Assembly (NCBI RefSeq): GCF_003206615.1
Contig: NZ_PZJW01000002.1
Location: 1 to 64,000, forward strand
DNA: 64,000 bases
From: Salinicola acroporae
GTDB taxonomy: Bacteria; Pseudomonadota; Gammaproteobacteria; Pseudomonadales; Halomonadaceae
Reading direction: 5' to 3'
In this document: positions 26,434-34,286 of the stretch, one piece after another
How the letters are laid out: the number at the start of each line of letters is the position of its first letter
Numbering within the stretch: the first letter of the stretch is position 1
Made by a program: the position numbers and the translations under genes
The notes under the pieces: model-generated
What the model saw: the letters and a program-made list of their open reading frames with translations, nothing else
What the model was told of the DNA's origin: nothing
Databases searched by the model: none

Positions 26434-27462
26434 TCAACTCGCCATATCGAGCACCACCCGCCCTTCGATCTTCCCGGCGATCATGCGATCGAAGACGGCG
26501 TTGATGTTCTCCAGCTTGTCGGCATGCACCGTGGCCTTCACCTTGCCCTCGCCGGCGAAGTCCAGCGCCTCCTGCAGGTCGAGCCGGGTGCCGACGATCG
26601 AACCGCGCACCGTGGTGCCGTTGAGCACCATGTCGAAGATCGACAGCGGAAAGTCCCCCGGCGGCAGGCCGTTGAGCGCCACCGTACCACCCCGGCGGAC
26701 CATGCCCAGCGCCTGCTCGAAGGCCTTGGGCGAGACCGCCGTGACCAGCGCCCCGTGGGCACCGCCGATCGCCTGCTTGAGATAGGCGGCGGGATCATGC
26801 TGCTTGGCGTTGACGGTGACCGTGGCGCCGAGGCGCTCGGCCAGCGCCAGCTTGGTGTCGTCGATATCCACCGCGGCGACGTTGAGGCCCATCGCCTTGG
26901 CGTACTGCACCGCCATGTGGCCGAGGCCGCCGATGCCCGAGATCGCCACCCACTGCCCCGGGCGGGTATCGGTCATCTTCAACCCCTTGTAGACCGTCAC
27001 GCCGGCACACAGCACCGGAGCGATCTCCAGGAAATCGACGTTATCGGGAATGCGACCCACGTAATCGGCCTGGGCCAGCGTATAGCCGGCGAAGCCGCCG
27101 TTGACCGAGTAGCCGGTATTCTGCTGGGACTCGCACAATGTCTCCCAGCCGCCGAGGCAGTGCTCGCAGTGGCCGCAGGCGGAATAGAGCCAGGGGATGC
27201 CGACCCGGTCACCCTCCTTGACGTGCGTGACACCCGCGCCCACCGCCACCACGTGGCCGACACCTTCATGGCCGGGGATGAACGGCGGTTCGGGCTTCAC
27301 CGGCCAATCACCGTGGGCGGCGTGCAGGTCGGTATGGCAAACGCCGGAAGCGGCGATCTTGACCAGCAGTTCACCGGGGCCCGGGCGCGGCACCGGCGCT
27401 TCTTCGATGACCAGAGGTTCGCCGAAGGCACGCACCACGGCGGCTTGCATCGTGGAATCCAT
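26434..27462 (-). CDS. adhP: Zinc-dependent alcohol dehydrogenase, AdhP type
   Basis: 342 residues. The catalytic zinc site is [14 protein letters not shown] and [12 protein letters not shown]; the structural zinc site is the cluster [15 protein letters not shown]. The cofactor loop is [19 protein letters not shown] followed by [14 protein letters not shown], which prefers NAD. This is the ethanol-active AdhP group ([21 protein letters not shown]). AAGGAG lies seven bases before the ATG. It sits between a strong terminator and the aldehyde dehydrogenase gene, which it complements: alcohol to aldehyde, then aldehyde to acid. Confidence 0.9.
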   Translation of the reverse strand: MDSTMQAAVVRAFGEPLVIEEAPVPRPGPGELLVKIAASGVCHTDLHAAHGDWPVKPEPPFIPGHEGVGHVVAVGAGVTHVKEGDRVGIPWLYSACGHCEHCLGGWETLCESQQNTGYSVNGGFAGYTLAQADYVGRIPDNVDFLEIAPVLCAGVTVYKGLKMTDTRPGQWVAISGIGGLGHMAVQYAKAMGLNVAAVDIDDTKLALAERLGATVTVNAKQHDPAAYLKQAIGGAHGALVTAVSPKAFEQALGMVRRGGTVALNGLPPGDFPLSIFDMVLNGTTVRGSIVGTRLDLQEALDFAGEGKVKATVHADKLENINAVFDRMIAGKIEGRVVLDMAS

Positions 27463-27511
27463 GACAGGCTCCTTGGGTTTTCTTGTTGGAGAGGTTTTCT
27501 TATTGAAGAAC

Positions 27512-27535
27512 GGGGCCGGCCAGGCAGCCGGCCCC
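27512..27535. terminator. GC-rich hairpin between the aldehyde and alcohol dehydrogenase genes
   Basis: GGGGCCGGC (27512-27520), loop CAGGCA, GCCGGCCCC (27527-27535): a perfect 9-bp stem. No strong T-run on either side. It lies after the aldehyde dehydrogenase gene and in front of adhP, and may end most of the upstream message. Confidence 0.5.
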
Positions 27536-27564
27536 GCGGGGCGCCCGTCTTTGTCAGACGGTTA

Positions 27565-27711
27565 CTAGAAGCTGTCTGAGAAGTCGACGAGCGAAGGCAA
27601 GACGAGGCAAAAATCGGCGAAAGAGCGGAGTTTACGGGGTGTAAATGAGCATCTTGACGCCGATTTTTAACGCGGTATTGCCGAGCGCAGTCCTTATCAG
27701 ACAGGTTCTAG
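27565..27711. mobile_element. MITE-like repeat element with terminal inverted repeats
   Basis: About 147 bp without coding capacity. The ends, CTAGAAGCTGTCTGAGAAG (27565-27583) and CTTATCAGACAGGTTCTAG (27693-27711), are inverted copies with two mismatches. Inside, GCAAAAATCGGCG (27607-27619) and CGCCGATTTTTA are a second inverted pair, so the whole can fold into a long cruciform. The right end runs into the aldehyde dehydrogenase gene and supplies its TAG stop codon (27708-27710). A TIR-like sequence also precedes the left end. This is the form of a non-autonomous element or a REP/BIME-like repeat. Confidence 0.7.
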
Positions 27712-29228
27712 AAGAAGCCCATCGGATTGATGTCGTAGCTCACCAACAGATTCTTGGTCTGCTGGTAATGCTCCAGCGCCATCTTGTGGGTCTCGCGGCC
27801 GATGCCGGACTTCTTGTAGCCACCGAAGGCGGCATGCGCCGGATACTGGTGGTAGCAGTTGGTCCATACGCGCCCGGCCTGAATGCCCCGGCCCATGCGG
27901 AAGGCGACGTTCATGTCACGGGTCCACACCCCGGCACCGAGACCGAATTCGGTGTCGTTGGCGATCGCCAGCGCCTCGGCTTCGTCCTTGAAGGTGGTCA
28001 CGCCGACCACCGGGCCGAAGATCTCCTCCTGGAAGACGCGCATCTTGTTGTTGCCCTTGAGCAGGGTCGGCTGGATGTAGTAACCCCGGCCGAAGGCGCC
28101 CTCCAGGCTCTCCTTGCCACCGCCGGTGAGGAACTCGGCGCCCTCTTCGCGGGCCACGTCCATGTAGGAGAGGATCTTGTCGTACTGCTCCTGGCTGGCC
28201 TGGGCGCCCACCTGGACGTCGGTGTCCAGCGGGTTGCCGCGCTTGATCGCCTTGGTGCGCTCGATCACCTTGGCCATGAAGGCGTCGTACATCGACTCCT
28301 GGATCAGCGCGCGTGACGGGCAGGTGCACACCTCACCCTGGTTGAGGAAGGCCAGCACCAGCCCTTCGACCGCCTTGTCGATGAACTCCGGCTCGGCGTT
28401 CATGATGTCGGCGAAGTAGACGTTGGGCGACTTGCCACCGAGTTCCACGGTGGAGGGGATGATGTTCTCGGCGGCGCACTTGAGGATGTGCGAGCCGACC
28501 GGGGTCGAGCCGGTGAAGGCGATCTTGGCGATCCGCTTGCTGGTGGCCAGCGCCTGGCCGACCTCTTCGCCGTAGCCGTTGACGATATTGACCACGCCGG
28601 GCGGCAGCAGGTCGCCGATCAGCTCCATCACCTTGAGGATCGAGGCCGGAGTCTGCTCGGCGGGCTTGAGCACCACGCAGTTACCCGCCGCCAGCGCCGG
28701 GGCGAGCTTCCACACCGCCATCAGGATGGGGAAGTTCCAGGGGATGATCTGCCCCACCACACCCAGCGGCTCGTGGAAGTGATAGGCCACGGTGTTGGCG
28801 TCGATATCGGCCGCGGTGCCTTCTTGGGCGCGGATGCAGCCGGCGAAGTAGCGGAAGTGATCCACCGCCAGCGGCAGGTCGGCGTTGAGCGTCTCGCGCA
28901 CCGCCTTGCCGTTGTCCCAGGTCTCGGCGACGGCGAGCATTTCCAGATTCTGCTCGATACGGTCGGCGATCTTGAGCAGCAGGTTGCTGCGCTCGGCGAC
29001 CGAGGTCTTGCCCCAGTCCGGGGCGGCGGCGTGGGCGGCGTCCAGCGCCTTCTCGACATCCTCCACGGTGGAGCGCGGGATCTCGCAGAACACCTCGCCG
29101 GTGACGGGGCTGATATTCTCGAAGTACTGGCCCTTCACCGGCGCGACGAACTCACCGCCGATGTAGTTACCGTAACGCTTGTCGAAGCTGACGAGGGCGC
29201 CGTCGCTTCCGGGATTGGCGTAAATCAT
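27708..29228 (-). CDS. NAD-dependent aldehyde dehydrogenase (ExaC/acetaldehyde type)
   Basis: 506 residues from the ATG at 29228, which has AGGAG upstream; in-frame codons further up run into the divergent regulator and are not used. Catalytic motifs: [14 protein letters not shown] (Glu) and [15 protein letters not shown] (Cys, with the adjacent Cys typical of the ExaC/AldB group), with the cofactor segment [13 protein letters not shown]. It oxidises acetaldehyde and related aldehydes to acids. Divergent from the LuxR-type response regulator, convergent in function with adhP. The stop TAG is provided by the inserted repeat element, so the natural C-terminus may have been trimmed or exactly replaced. 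Confidence 0.9.
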   Translation of the reverse strand: MIYANPGSDGALVSFDKRYGNYIGGEFVAPVKGQYFENISPVTGEVFCEIPRSTVEDVEKALDAAHAAAPDWGKTSVAERSNLLLKIADRIEQNLEMLAVAETWDNGKAVRETLNADLPLAVDHFRYFAGCIRAQEGTAADIDANTVAYHFHEPLGVVGQIIPWNFPILMAVWKLAPALAAGNCVVLKPAEQTPASILKVMELIGDLLPPGVVNIVNGYGEEVGQALATSKRIAKIAFTGSTPVGSHILKCAAENIIPSTVELGGKSPNVYFADIMNAEPEFIDKAVEGLVLAFLNQGEVCTCPSRALIQESMYDAFMAKVIERTKAIKRGNPLDTDVQVGAQASQEQYDKILSYMDVAREEGAEFLTGGGKESLEGAFGRGYYIQPTLLKGNNKMRVFQEEIFGPVVGVTTFKDEAEALAIANDTEFGLGAGVWTRDMNVAFRMGRGIQAGRVWTNCYHQYPAHAAFGGYKKSGIGRETHKMALEHYQQTKNLLVSYDINPMGFF

Positions 29229-29360
29229 GGCTGTGCTCCTGACGTTATCGTTATGCGTGACACAGATCGATTCTTGGTCACGACGCCAGGCTGCGACATA
29301 CTCCTCAAGCAGGAAATCGTCTCCTCCCTTGGGAGGAGACGCCACCCCGGAGCCGACGCC

Positions 29361-30098
29361 ATGTACACCTTGCTGGTTGCCGACGATCACCCGATGTTCC
29401 GTGAGGCCATGGTCGGTGCGATCGCCGCCGCCCTCCCCGACAGCCGCGTGCTGGAAGCCGCGAGCCTGGCCCAGGCGATCGCCCAGGCCGAGGCGCAGGA
29501 GGAGCTCGATCTGCTGTTGCTCGATCTGGCACTGCCCGACAGCAAGGGCCTGGCAGGCCTGCGCCGGCTGCGCGAGACGCTGCCGTGGCTGCCGGTGGCG
29601 ATCCTCTCCGCCGAGCAGAGCCGCGATATCGTGCTCGAAGCGCTGGGGCTGGGCGCGGTGGGCTATCTGCCCAAGTCGACCCCGCGCGACGATCTGCTGG
29701 CGGCACTGCGCCAGATTCTCGCCGGCCAGGTCTACCTGCCGGCGGATATCCTGCGCCGCCCCACCGCCCGCCACGCCGCCACGGGCGCCTTGGCCTCTTC
29801 GGCCGCATCCACGACCTCCACATCGGCATATACGACCTCGCCCACACACACGGCGACCCACGGCGACGCCCTCAGCGATGGCATCTCCCAGCTCACCGCC
29901 AAGCAGTTGCAGGTGCTGGCGTGTCTCAGCCGGGGGGAGTCCAACAAGGCCATCGCCCGCGACCTGGCGATCGCCGAGACCACGGTCAAGAGCCATGTCT
30001 CGGCGATCCTGCGCAAGCTGGGGGTGAACAGCCGGGTGCAGGCGATTCTCACCGCCCAGACGCTGGATCTCGACGATCCTCGGTATCCGCCGCGCTAA
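29361..30098 (+). CDS. LuxR-type response regulator of alcohol oxidation (ErbR/AgmR-like)
   Basis: 245 residues. An N-terminal receiver domain ([14 protein letters not shown], phosphoacceptor in [14 protein letters not shown], Lys in [11 protein letters not shown]) is joined by a Thr/Ser/His-rich linker (about residues 135-175) to a NarL-type HTH ([40 protein letters not shown]). The linker is unusually long and repetitive. The position, divergent from the aldehyde dehydrogenase gene and next to a hybrid kinase and a FIST gene, matches the regulators of ethanol oxidation in pseudomonads. I infer that it activates the dehydrogenase genes. Confidence 0.88.
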   Translation: MYTLLVADDHPMFREAMVGAIAAALPDSRVLEAASLAQAIAQAEAQEELDLLLLDLALPDSKGLAGLRRLRETLPWLPVAILSAEQSRDIVLEALGLGAVGYLPKSTPRDDLLAALRQILAGQVYLPADILRRPTARHAATGALASSAASTTSTSAYTTSPTHTATHGDALSDGISQLTAKQLQVLACLSRGESNKAIARDLAIAETTVKSHVSAILRKLGVNSRVQAILTAQTLDLDDPRYPPR

Positions 30099-30107
30099 GG
30101 GGCGCGG

Positions 30108-31577
30108 CTAAGAAGCGAGACTGACCAGCGACACCAACAGCATCTTCAGGCGCAGCGGCTTGACCGGCTTCAACAGGTAGGCGTAGCCGCGCTCGCGAAT
30201 CCGCGCCTTGAGCGCCGCATCATGATTGGCGGTGACCATCAGCACCGGCAGGCCGGGCCGTTCGCGCTGGAGCTGCTCGGGCACCGCCAGGCCGTCGTCG
30301 TCCGCTGCATCGAGGTGGTAATCGACCACCAGCAGGTTGGGGCTGGGCAGCTCAACGGCAGCCTCGCGCAGCGCGGCCAGCGATAGCCCACCCGCGATGC
30401 GACAGCCCCACCCCGAGAGCAGCGCGCGCATGCCTTCGAGCACCGCCGGGTCGTCATCGACGATCCACACCTTCGCCCCGGCGAGCTGGTCATTGCCCGG
30501 CATCACCTCCGCCGGGGTCGCGGGGCGTGGCGCGCGGCAGGCGTAGGGCACGCGGACCGAGAAGGCCGAGCCCTGCCCAGGCCGCGAACGCAGAGTGATC
30601 GGGTGGCCCAGCATCGCGGCGATACGATCGACGATCGCCAGCCCCAGCCCCAGGCCGCGCTGCTCACGGTCGAGCCCCGCTGCCGCACGCCGGAATTCGA
30701 GGAAGATCGCCTCGCGCTGATCATCGGCGATCCCCGGCCCGGTGTCGCCGACCACGATCTCCAGGCCGTCGTGGCGCCGCCGGCAGCCCAGCAGGACATG
30801 CCCGGTGGCGGTGTAGCGGATGGCGTTGGTGAGAAAGTTGCGCACCACCCGCGCCAGCAGCTGCAGGTCGGAGTCGACCACCGCGGTGCTGCGTACGTAG
30901 TGCAAGGTCAGCCCCTGGGATTGCGCCACCTGGCGGTACTCCTCGGCCAGGGTATCGAGCAGCTCGTCGGCGCCGAAGGCGGCGATATCCGGCTTGAGCA
31001 CGCCGGCATCGAGCCGCGAGATATCCACCAGCGTGCCCAGCAGCGCCTCGACATCCTTGAGCGAGCGCCCGATCTGGCCGACCAGCGGCTTGGACGCCGC
31101 CGGCACCTCGTGCTCGTCGAGCGCGCTGGTGAACAGCCGCGCGGCGTTCAGCGGCTGCAACAGATCGTGGCTGACCGCGGCCAGAAAGCGGGTCTTCGAC
31201 AGATTGGCCGCCTCGGCCTCGCGCTTGGCTTCACGCAGGCGCGCTTCGGCGGCCACGCGGGTGGCGATCTCGTCACGCAGCTGATCGTTGACCTGGCCCA
31301 GCTCGTCGAGGGTGCGGTGCAGCGCCTCGGTACGCTCGCGCACCTGCTCGGCCAGCAGCACGGCGTGCTCGAAGGCGGCGTAGGGCGCGCCACCGGCGAC
31401 CCCGCTAGATTCCACGCGCTCGATCAGTGCCGCGCAGGTCCGCCGCAGGCGGGCGTTCTCCTCGGCCAGCGCGCGCTCACGCTCGCTCGCCGGTTCCGCC
31501 GTCTCGGCACTCGGGGCGTCCAATAGCCACCCCGGTGAAGGTCTGGTTGATGTGCATCCCATGGTGCTGCTCTCCAT
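30108..31577 (-). CDS. Hybrid histidine kinase / response regulator (ErcS'-like)
   Basis: Up to 489 residues. A coiled-coil N-terminus (about 30-130, rich in Glu, Arg, Ala) leads into HisKA (TRFLAAVSHDLLQPLNAARLF), HATPase (NFLTNAIRYTATGHV, DTGPGIADDQ, RGLGLGLAIVDRIA) and a C-terminal receiver (VWIVDDDPAVLEGM, LLVVDYHLDA, LLKPVKPLRL). There is no membrane segment, so it is a soluble kinase of the NahK/ErcS' kind. The visible start overlaps the end of the FIST gene by about 100 bases; a TTG start at about 31526 is an alternative. The FIST protein probably supplies the signal, and the regulator at 29361 the output. Confidence 0.85.
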   Translation of the reverse strand: MESSTMGCTSTRPSPGWLLDAPSAETAEPASERERALAEENARLRRTCAALIERVESSGVAGGAPYAAFEHAVLLAEQVRERTEALHRTLDELGQVNDQLRDEIATRVAAEARLREAKREAEAANLSKTRFLAAVSHDLLQPLNAARLFTSALDEHEVPAASKPLVGQIGRSLKDVEALLGTLVDISRLDAGVLKPDIAAFGADELLDTLAEEYRQVAQSQGLTLHYVRSTAVVDSDLQLLARVVRNFLTNAIRYTATGHVLLGCRRRHDGLEIVVGDTGPGIADDQREAIFLEFRRAAAGLDREQRGLGLGLAIVDRIAAMLGHPITLRSRPGQGSAFSVRVPYACRAPRPATPAEVMPGNDQLAGAKVWIVDDDPAVLEGMRALLSGWGCRIAGGLSLAALREAAVELPSPNLLVVDYHLDAADDDGLAVPEQLQRERPGLPVLMVTANHDAALKARIRERGYAYLLKPVKPLRLKMLLVSLVSLAS

Positions 31578-32709
31578 AGGTGTTGAAGCCGACCGTACGA
31601 TGGCGCCGCAACACGTCTTCCGCCGCCGCGACCCTCTCCAGCGCCTCGATCTCCAGGCGACGCAGGAAGCAGTCGCAGCCGATCACCAGTGCCGGCGGCC
31701 CCAGGCGCGCTTCCAGCCCGGCGAACACTGTCTCGAGATCGTCGAGAATCGGCGCCGGAGTCATCGCGGTAAGCACGATGCCGTTCTCCACCGCGCAGTA
31801 GAAGGTCAGGCTGCCATCGGGGTTGACGCGCTGGATCGAGCGCACGTAGTGCGCCTCGCCGATACGCACCGCCAGCGGATGGCGGGCGAAGTCGGTCTCG
31901 TCGAGCGCCTCGACCGGGCGCCCCACCAGCCGCGCATACTCCTCGGCGGCGGGCGCGGCGTTGAGTTCGAACACGGTGCGCCGCTGGCGGTCGGCGGCGG
32001 TGACCACCAGCTTCTCGCCACGCGGCCGCAGATGGTGGGTGCTGAACACCTCGAACGGCAGCGGCGTATTGACCATCACCACCACCGCCGCCTGATCATG
32101 GAAGCGCCCCTGGTGGAAGACGTGGGTATGCGCCAGGCGATTGTCGTCGCCGGCCGAACCGCCGAAGCTGGGGATGCTGCCCAGCGCCGCATCCAGTGTG
32201 GCCAGCACCTGCTCTTCACTGCTCGACAAACCATCGAGCAGGGTCAGCGCGAAGCTGTGCCCGGCGATTGGCGCCAGCGCCTGATGGCGGCACTCATTGA
32301 GCAGGGTATCGGTGAGGCGCTGAGCGCGGATCAGATCGAAGTGCGCCAGGTCGTCGATCAGTACGGTCGACACGGCAAAATGCGCGCGGGGGAAACCGAT
32401 CGCCACGATGCCGCCGCGGGCGTAACCGTTCGGCGTGATCTCCCCGGCGGTGGTGCAGCCGCTGACCGGCACGCCCTCGAAAGCGGCTGTCAGCGCCTCG
32501 CCGAGGGCCGCCAACGGATACTCGGCGCTGCAGAAGAACAGCACCGCGCCCAGGTGCGCCCCTGCCAGCGGTTCCGCCAACGCCTGCGCCAGTTCACGCG
32601 CGGCGCGCGCCGGGTCCGGCTCATGGCTACAGGCGGTAGGCAGCACCGCGGCGGGCGAAGAGGCGCCCGCCGGGCGGGTCACCGAAGGCGGCGTCGGCGC
32701 ATCGAGCAT
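31477..32709 (-). CDS. FIST-domain sensor protein
   Basis: 410 residues from the ATG at 32709. FIST_N covers about 35-235 (GAVLFFCSAEYPLAALGEAL, VSGCTTAGEITPNGY, LLDGLSSSEEQVL, FGGSAGDDNRLAHT) and FIST_C about 250-390 (EYARLVGRPVEALDETDFARH, VIGCDCFLRRLE, FNTYGEQHHGMHINQTFTG). FIST proteins bind small ligands, probably amino-acid-like or alcohol-linked molecules, and commonly stand next to a kinase they feed. Here the gene overlaps the hybrid kinase gene, so the two are translated together. The normal family end (NQTFTGVAIG) is followed by a short extension that lies in the overlap. Confidence 0.87.
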   Translation of the reverse strand: MLDAPTPPSVTRPAGASSPAAVLPTACSHEPDPARAARELAQALAEPLAGAHLGAVLFFCSAEYPLAALGEALTAAFEGVPVSGCTTAGEITPNGYARGGIVAIGFPRAHFAVSTVLIDDLAHFDLIRAQRLTDTLLNECRHQALAPIAGHSFALTLLDGLSSSEEQVLATLDAALGSIPSFGGSAGDDNRLAHTHVFHQGRFHDQAAVVVMVNTPLPFEVFSTHHLRPRGEKLVVTAADRQRRTVFELNAAPAAEEYARLVGRPVEALDETDFARHPLAVRIGEAHYVRSIQRVNPDGSLTFYCAVENGIVLTAMTPAPILDDLETVFAGLEARLGPPALVIGCDCFLRRLEIEALERVAAAEDVLRRHRTVGFNTYGEQHHGMHINQTFTGVAIGRPECRDGGTGERA

Positions 32710-32882
32710 GACGGCGAACCTGCACAGGGAGTGATGCTGGCAGTGTAGGCCGCGCAGGCGCGGGCTCACAATGGGGCTACACCACTCCCTCGAAAGCCCT
32801 TGTGCAAGGCACCTAAATGGAATGCTCTTCAGCCCACGAACGGCGGAGAGCCTTCTTGCCAAGGAGGCCGCCATCGATTAAC

Positions 32883-32895
32883 GTAACGACGTTAC
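32883..32895. promoter_or_regulatory. Dyad operator of the ArsR regulator
   Basis: GTAAC-GAC-GTTAC is a 5+5 dyad, 21 bases before the arsR-type start codon, in a short AT-rich promoter region. The position fits autoregulation by the protein encoded at 32916. Confidence 0.6.
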
Positions 32896-32915
32896 ATCGA
32901 ATATTGGAATTTCAC

Positions 32916-33257
32916 ATGACGTCCTGCAACCATGAGCATGCATCGCCCACTTCCCCCACGCTGCCCTCCGCCGACCAACTGACGCGCAGTGCGGCGCTGT
33001 TCAAGGCACTGGGCGATCCCGCTCGGCTGGATCTGCTCTACCGCTTGAAGGATGGCGAGCGGTGTGTCGGCGAGCTGGTTGGCGAAGATGCCAAGCTCTC
33101 GACGGTTTCCGCCCGGTTGCAGACACTGCTGAACGCTCAACTGGTCAAGCGGCGCCGCGATGCTCGGCACCTCTACTACAGCCTGGCCGACCAGCATGTC
33201 GTTCAACTGATGGACAACGCGCTCGCGCATGCCGATGAGGACGCCCAGTCGTCATAG
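32916..33257 (+). CDS. ArsR family metalloregulator
   Basis: 113 residues from the ATG at 32916 (upstream in-frame starts would include the operator). A His/Cys-bearing N-terminus (TSCNHEHASPTSP) precedes the winged HTH: LFKALGDPARLDLLYRLKDGERCVGELV, LSTVSARLQTLLNAQLVKRRRDARHLYYSL. The Cys in ERCVGEL sits at the alpha-3 metal site used by many ArsR/SmtB sensors, and the leader Cys and His could add ligands. A His-rich protein gene follows 83 bases downstream, so I infer control by a divalent metal, possibly zinc, nickel or cobalt. Confidence 0.85.
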   Translation: MTSCNHEHASPTSPTLPSADQLTRSAALFKALGDPARLDLLYRLKDGERCVGELVGEDAKLSTVSARLQTLLNAQLVKRRRDARHLYYSLADQHVVQLMDNALAHADEDAQSS

Positions 33258-33340
33258 ACACGGGAATGCCTCGCTCGGGCCGAAGCGCCACCCACTGCCC
33301 TTCTCATACAAGCGTTCTTACGCAGAAACAGGAGTCGACG

Positions 33341-33688
33341 ATGAGCTGCAACACGCACGACAATCACCCCCACGAGCACGGCCCGAACTGCGGTCACACC
33401 CAGATCGAGCACAACGGCCATGTGGACTATCTCCACGATGGTCACCTGCATCATCCGCACGGTGATCACGTCAACGAGCACGTGATCGAAGTCTCCGATC
33501 AGAACCCGGACGCCTGCACCCCGAACCATCAGTGCGGCGACCACGCGGCCGACCACGTGCACGGCCCGGGCTGCGGCCATGAAGCCGTGCCGCACGGCGA
33601 CCATGTCGACTATCTGGTCAATGGCCACCTGCACCACCCGCATGGCGACCACTGCGACGACCACGGCCCGGTCAGCGTCGTTCGCTGA
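33341..33688 (+). CDS. His-rich metal-binding protein with internal duplication
   Basis: 115 residues, CAGGAG upstream. About one residue in five is histidine. The protein is a duplication: GPNCGHTQIEHNGHVDYLHDGHLHHPHGDH near residue 18 is repeated as GPGCGHEAVPHGDHVDYLVNGHLHHPHGDH near residue 75, each with a CGH turn and a HVDYLxxGHLHHPHGDH core. No signal peptide is visible, so it should be cytosolic. The composition suggests a metal store or metallochaperone, like small His-rich proteins beside zinc or nickel regulators. It is very likely controlled by the ArsR protein just upstream. Confidence 0.8.
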   Translation: MSCNTHDNHPHEHGPNCGHTQIEHNGHVDYLHDGHLHHPHGDHVNEHVIEVSDQNPDACTPNHQCGDHAADHVHGPGCGHEAVPHGDHVDYLVNGHLHHPHGDHCDDHGPVSVVR

Positions 33689-33713
33689 TCTCGCCCGGCA
33701 TAGCTCGTAATGC

Positions 33714-33747
33714 AAAACGGCCAGGCATCGATATGCCTGGCCGTTTT
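33714..33747 (+). terminator. Strong bidirectional terminator after the His-rich gene
   Basis: AAAACGGCCAGGCAT (33714-33728), loop CGAT, ATGCCTGGCCGTTTT (33733-33747): a perfect 15-bp stem including A and T runs, which can end transcription in both directions. Confidence 0.92.
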
Positions 33748-33836
33748 CATTGATACGCCTAACACCTGATCATCAGCGGCGCCCGCTCACCAGTGATCCG
33801 TGCGTGGTCCGCTCGGCCCATGCATCGGGGCAAGAC

Positions 33837-34214
33837 TCACCCCGCCAGATGGCGCGCGAAGAAGCCGAGCAATTGGGTGTGATGGGTGTTTTCCGCCTCA
33901 CTGCGCGGTATATGGTCTTCGCCTTCGTAGTAGTGAACCTCCGGGGACCGGCCGTGGGCCTGCAAGCGAGCTTCGAGCCGACGGGTCATCGCTACCGACC
34001 AGACACGATCCGAAGTGCCGTGACTGAGGAGCAGCGGGCCGACATAGCGCTCGATCTCAATAGGCTGGGTCGGCAGCAACGCCTCGGACGACCCGCGCCA
34101 GTTCCAGGCGCGGTCGGCGCCATCCCACGCTTGCCAGCCGGGGTCACCCACATCACGAAAGGTGCGCCCATCGAACGCGCCGCAAATACAGTCCGGCGTG
34201 CTGTGCTCGGACAC
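33837..34214 (-). pseudogene. Truncated alpha/beta hydrolase (C-terminal part only)
   Basis: About 126 residues. It keeps the end of an alpha/beta hydrolase of the prolyl-oligopeptidase or acyl-CoA-thioesterase (BAAT-like) kind: GPLLLSHGTSDRVWS holds the catalytic Asp, HYYEGEDHIP the catalytic His. The N-terminal half with the nucleophile elbow GxSxG is missing. The frame can be followed upstream to the stop codon of the AT-rich insert next door (34287-34289), which suggests that arrival of the insert cut the gene. Confidence 0.6.
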
Positions 34215-34286
34215 GGCATCGGCGATGCCTAGTACGCCGTCTCTCGCAATTAAAAACGTCAGCAGCAGAGTCTGTTCAGGACCTTC

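Noticed and set aside
29229-29996. N-terminal extension of the aldehyde dehydrogenase to 29996
   Set aside because: The extra 256 residues lie over the divergent response regulator gene, look like antisense noise, and the ATG at 29228 has a good ribosome site and the family start.
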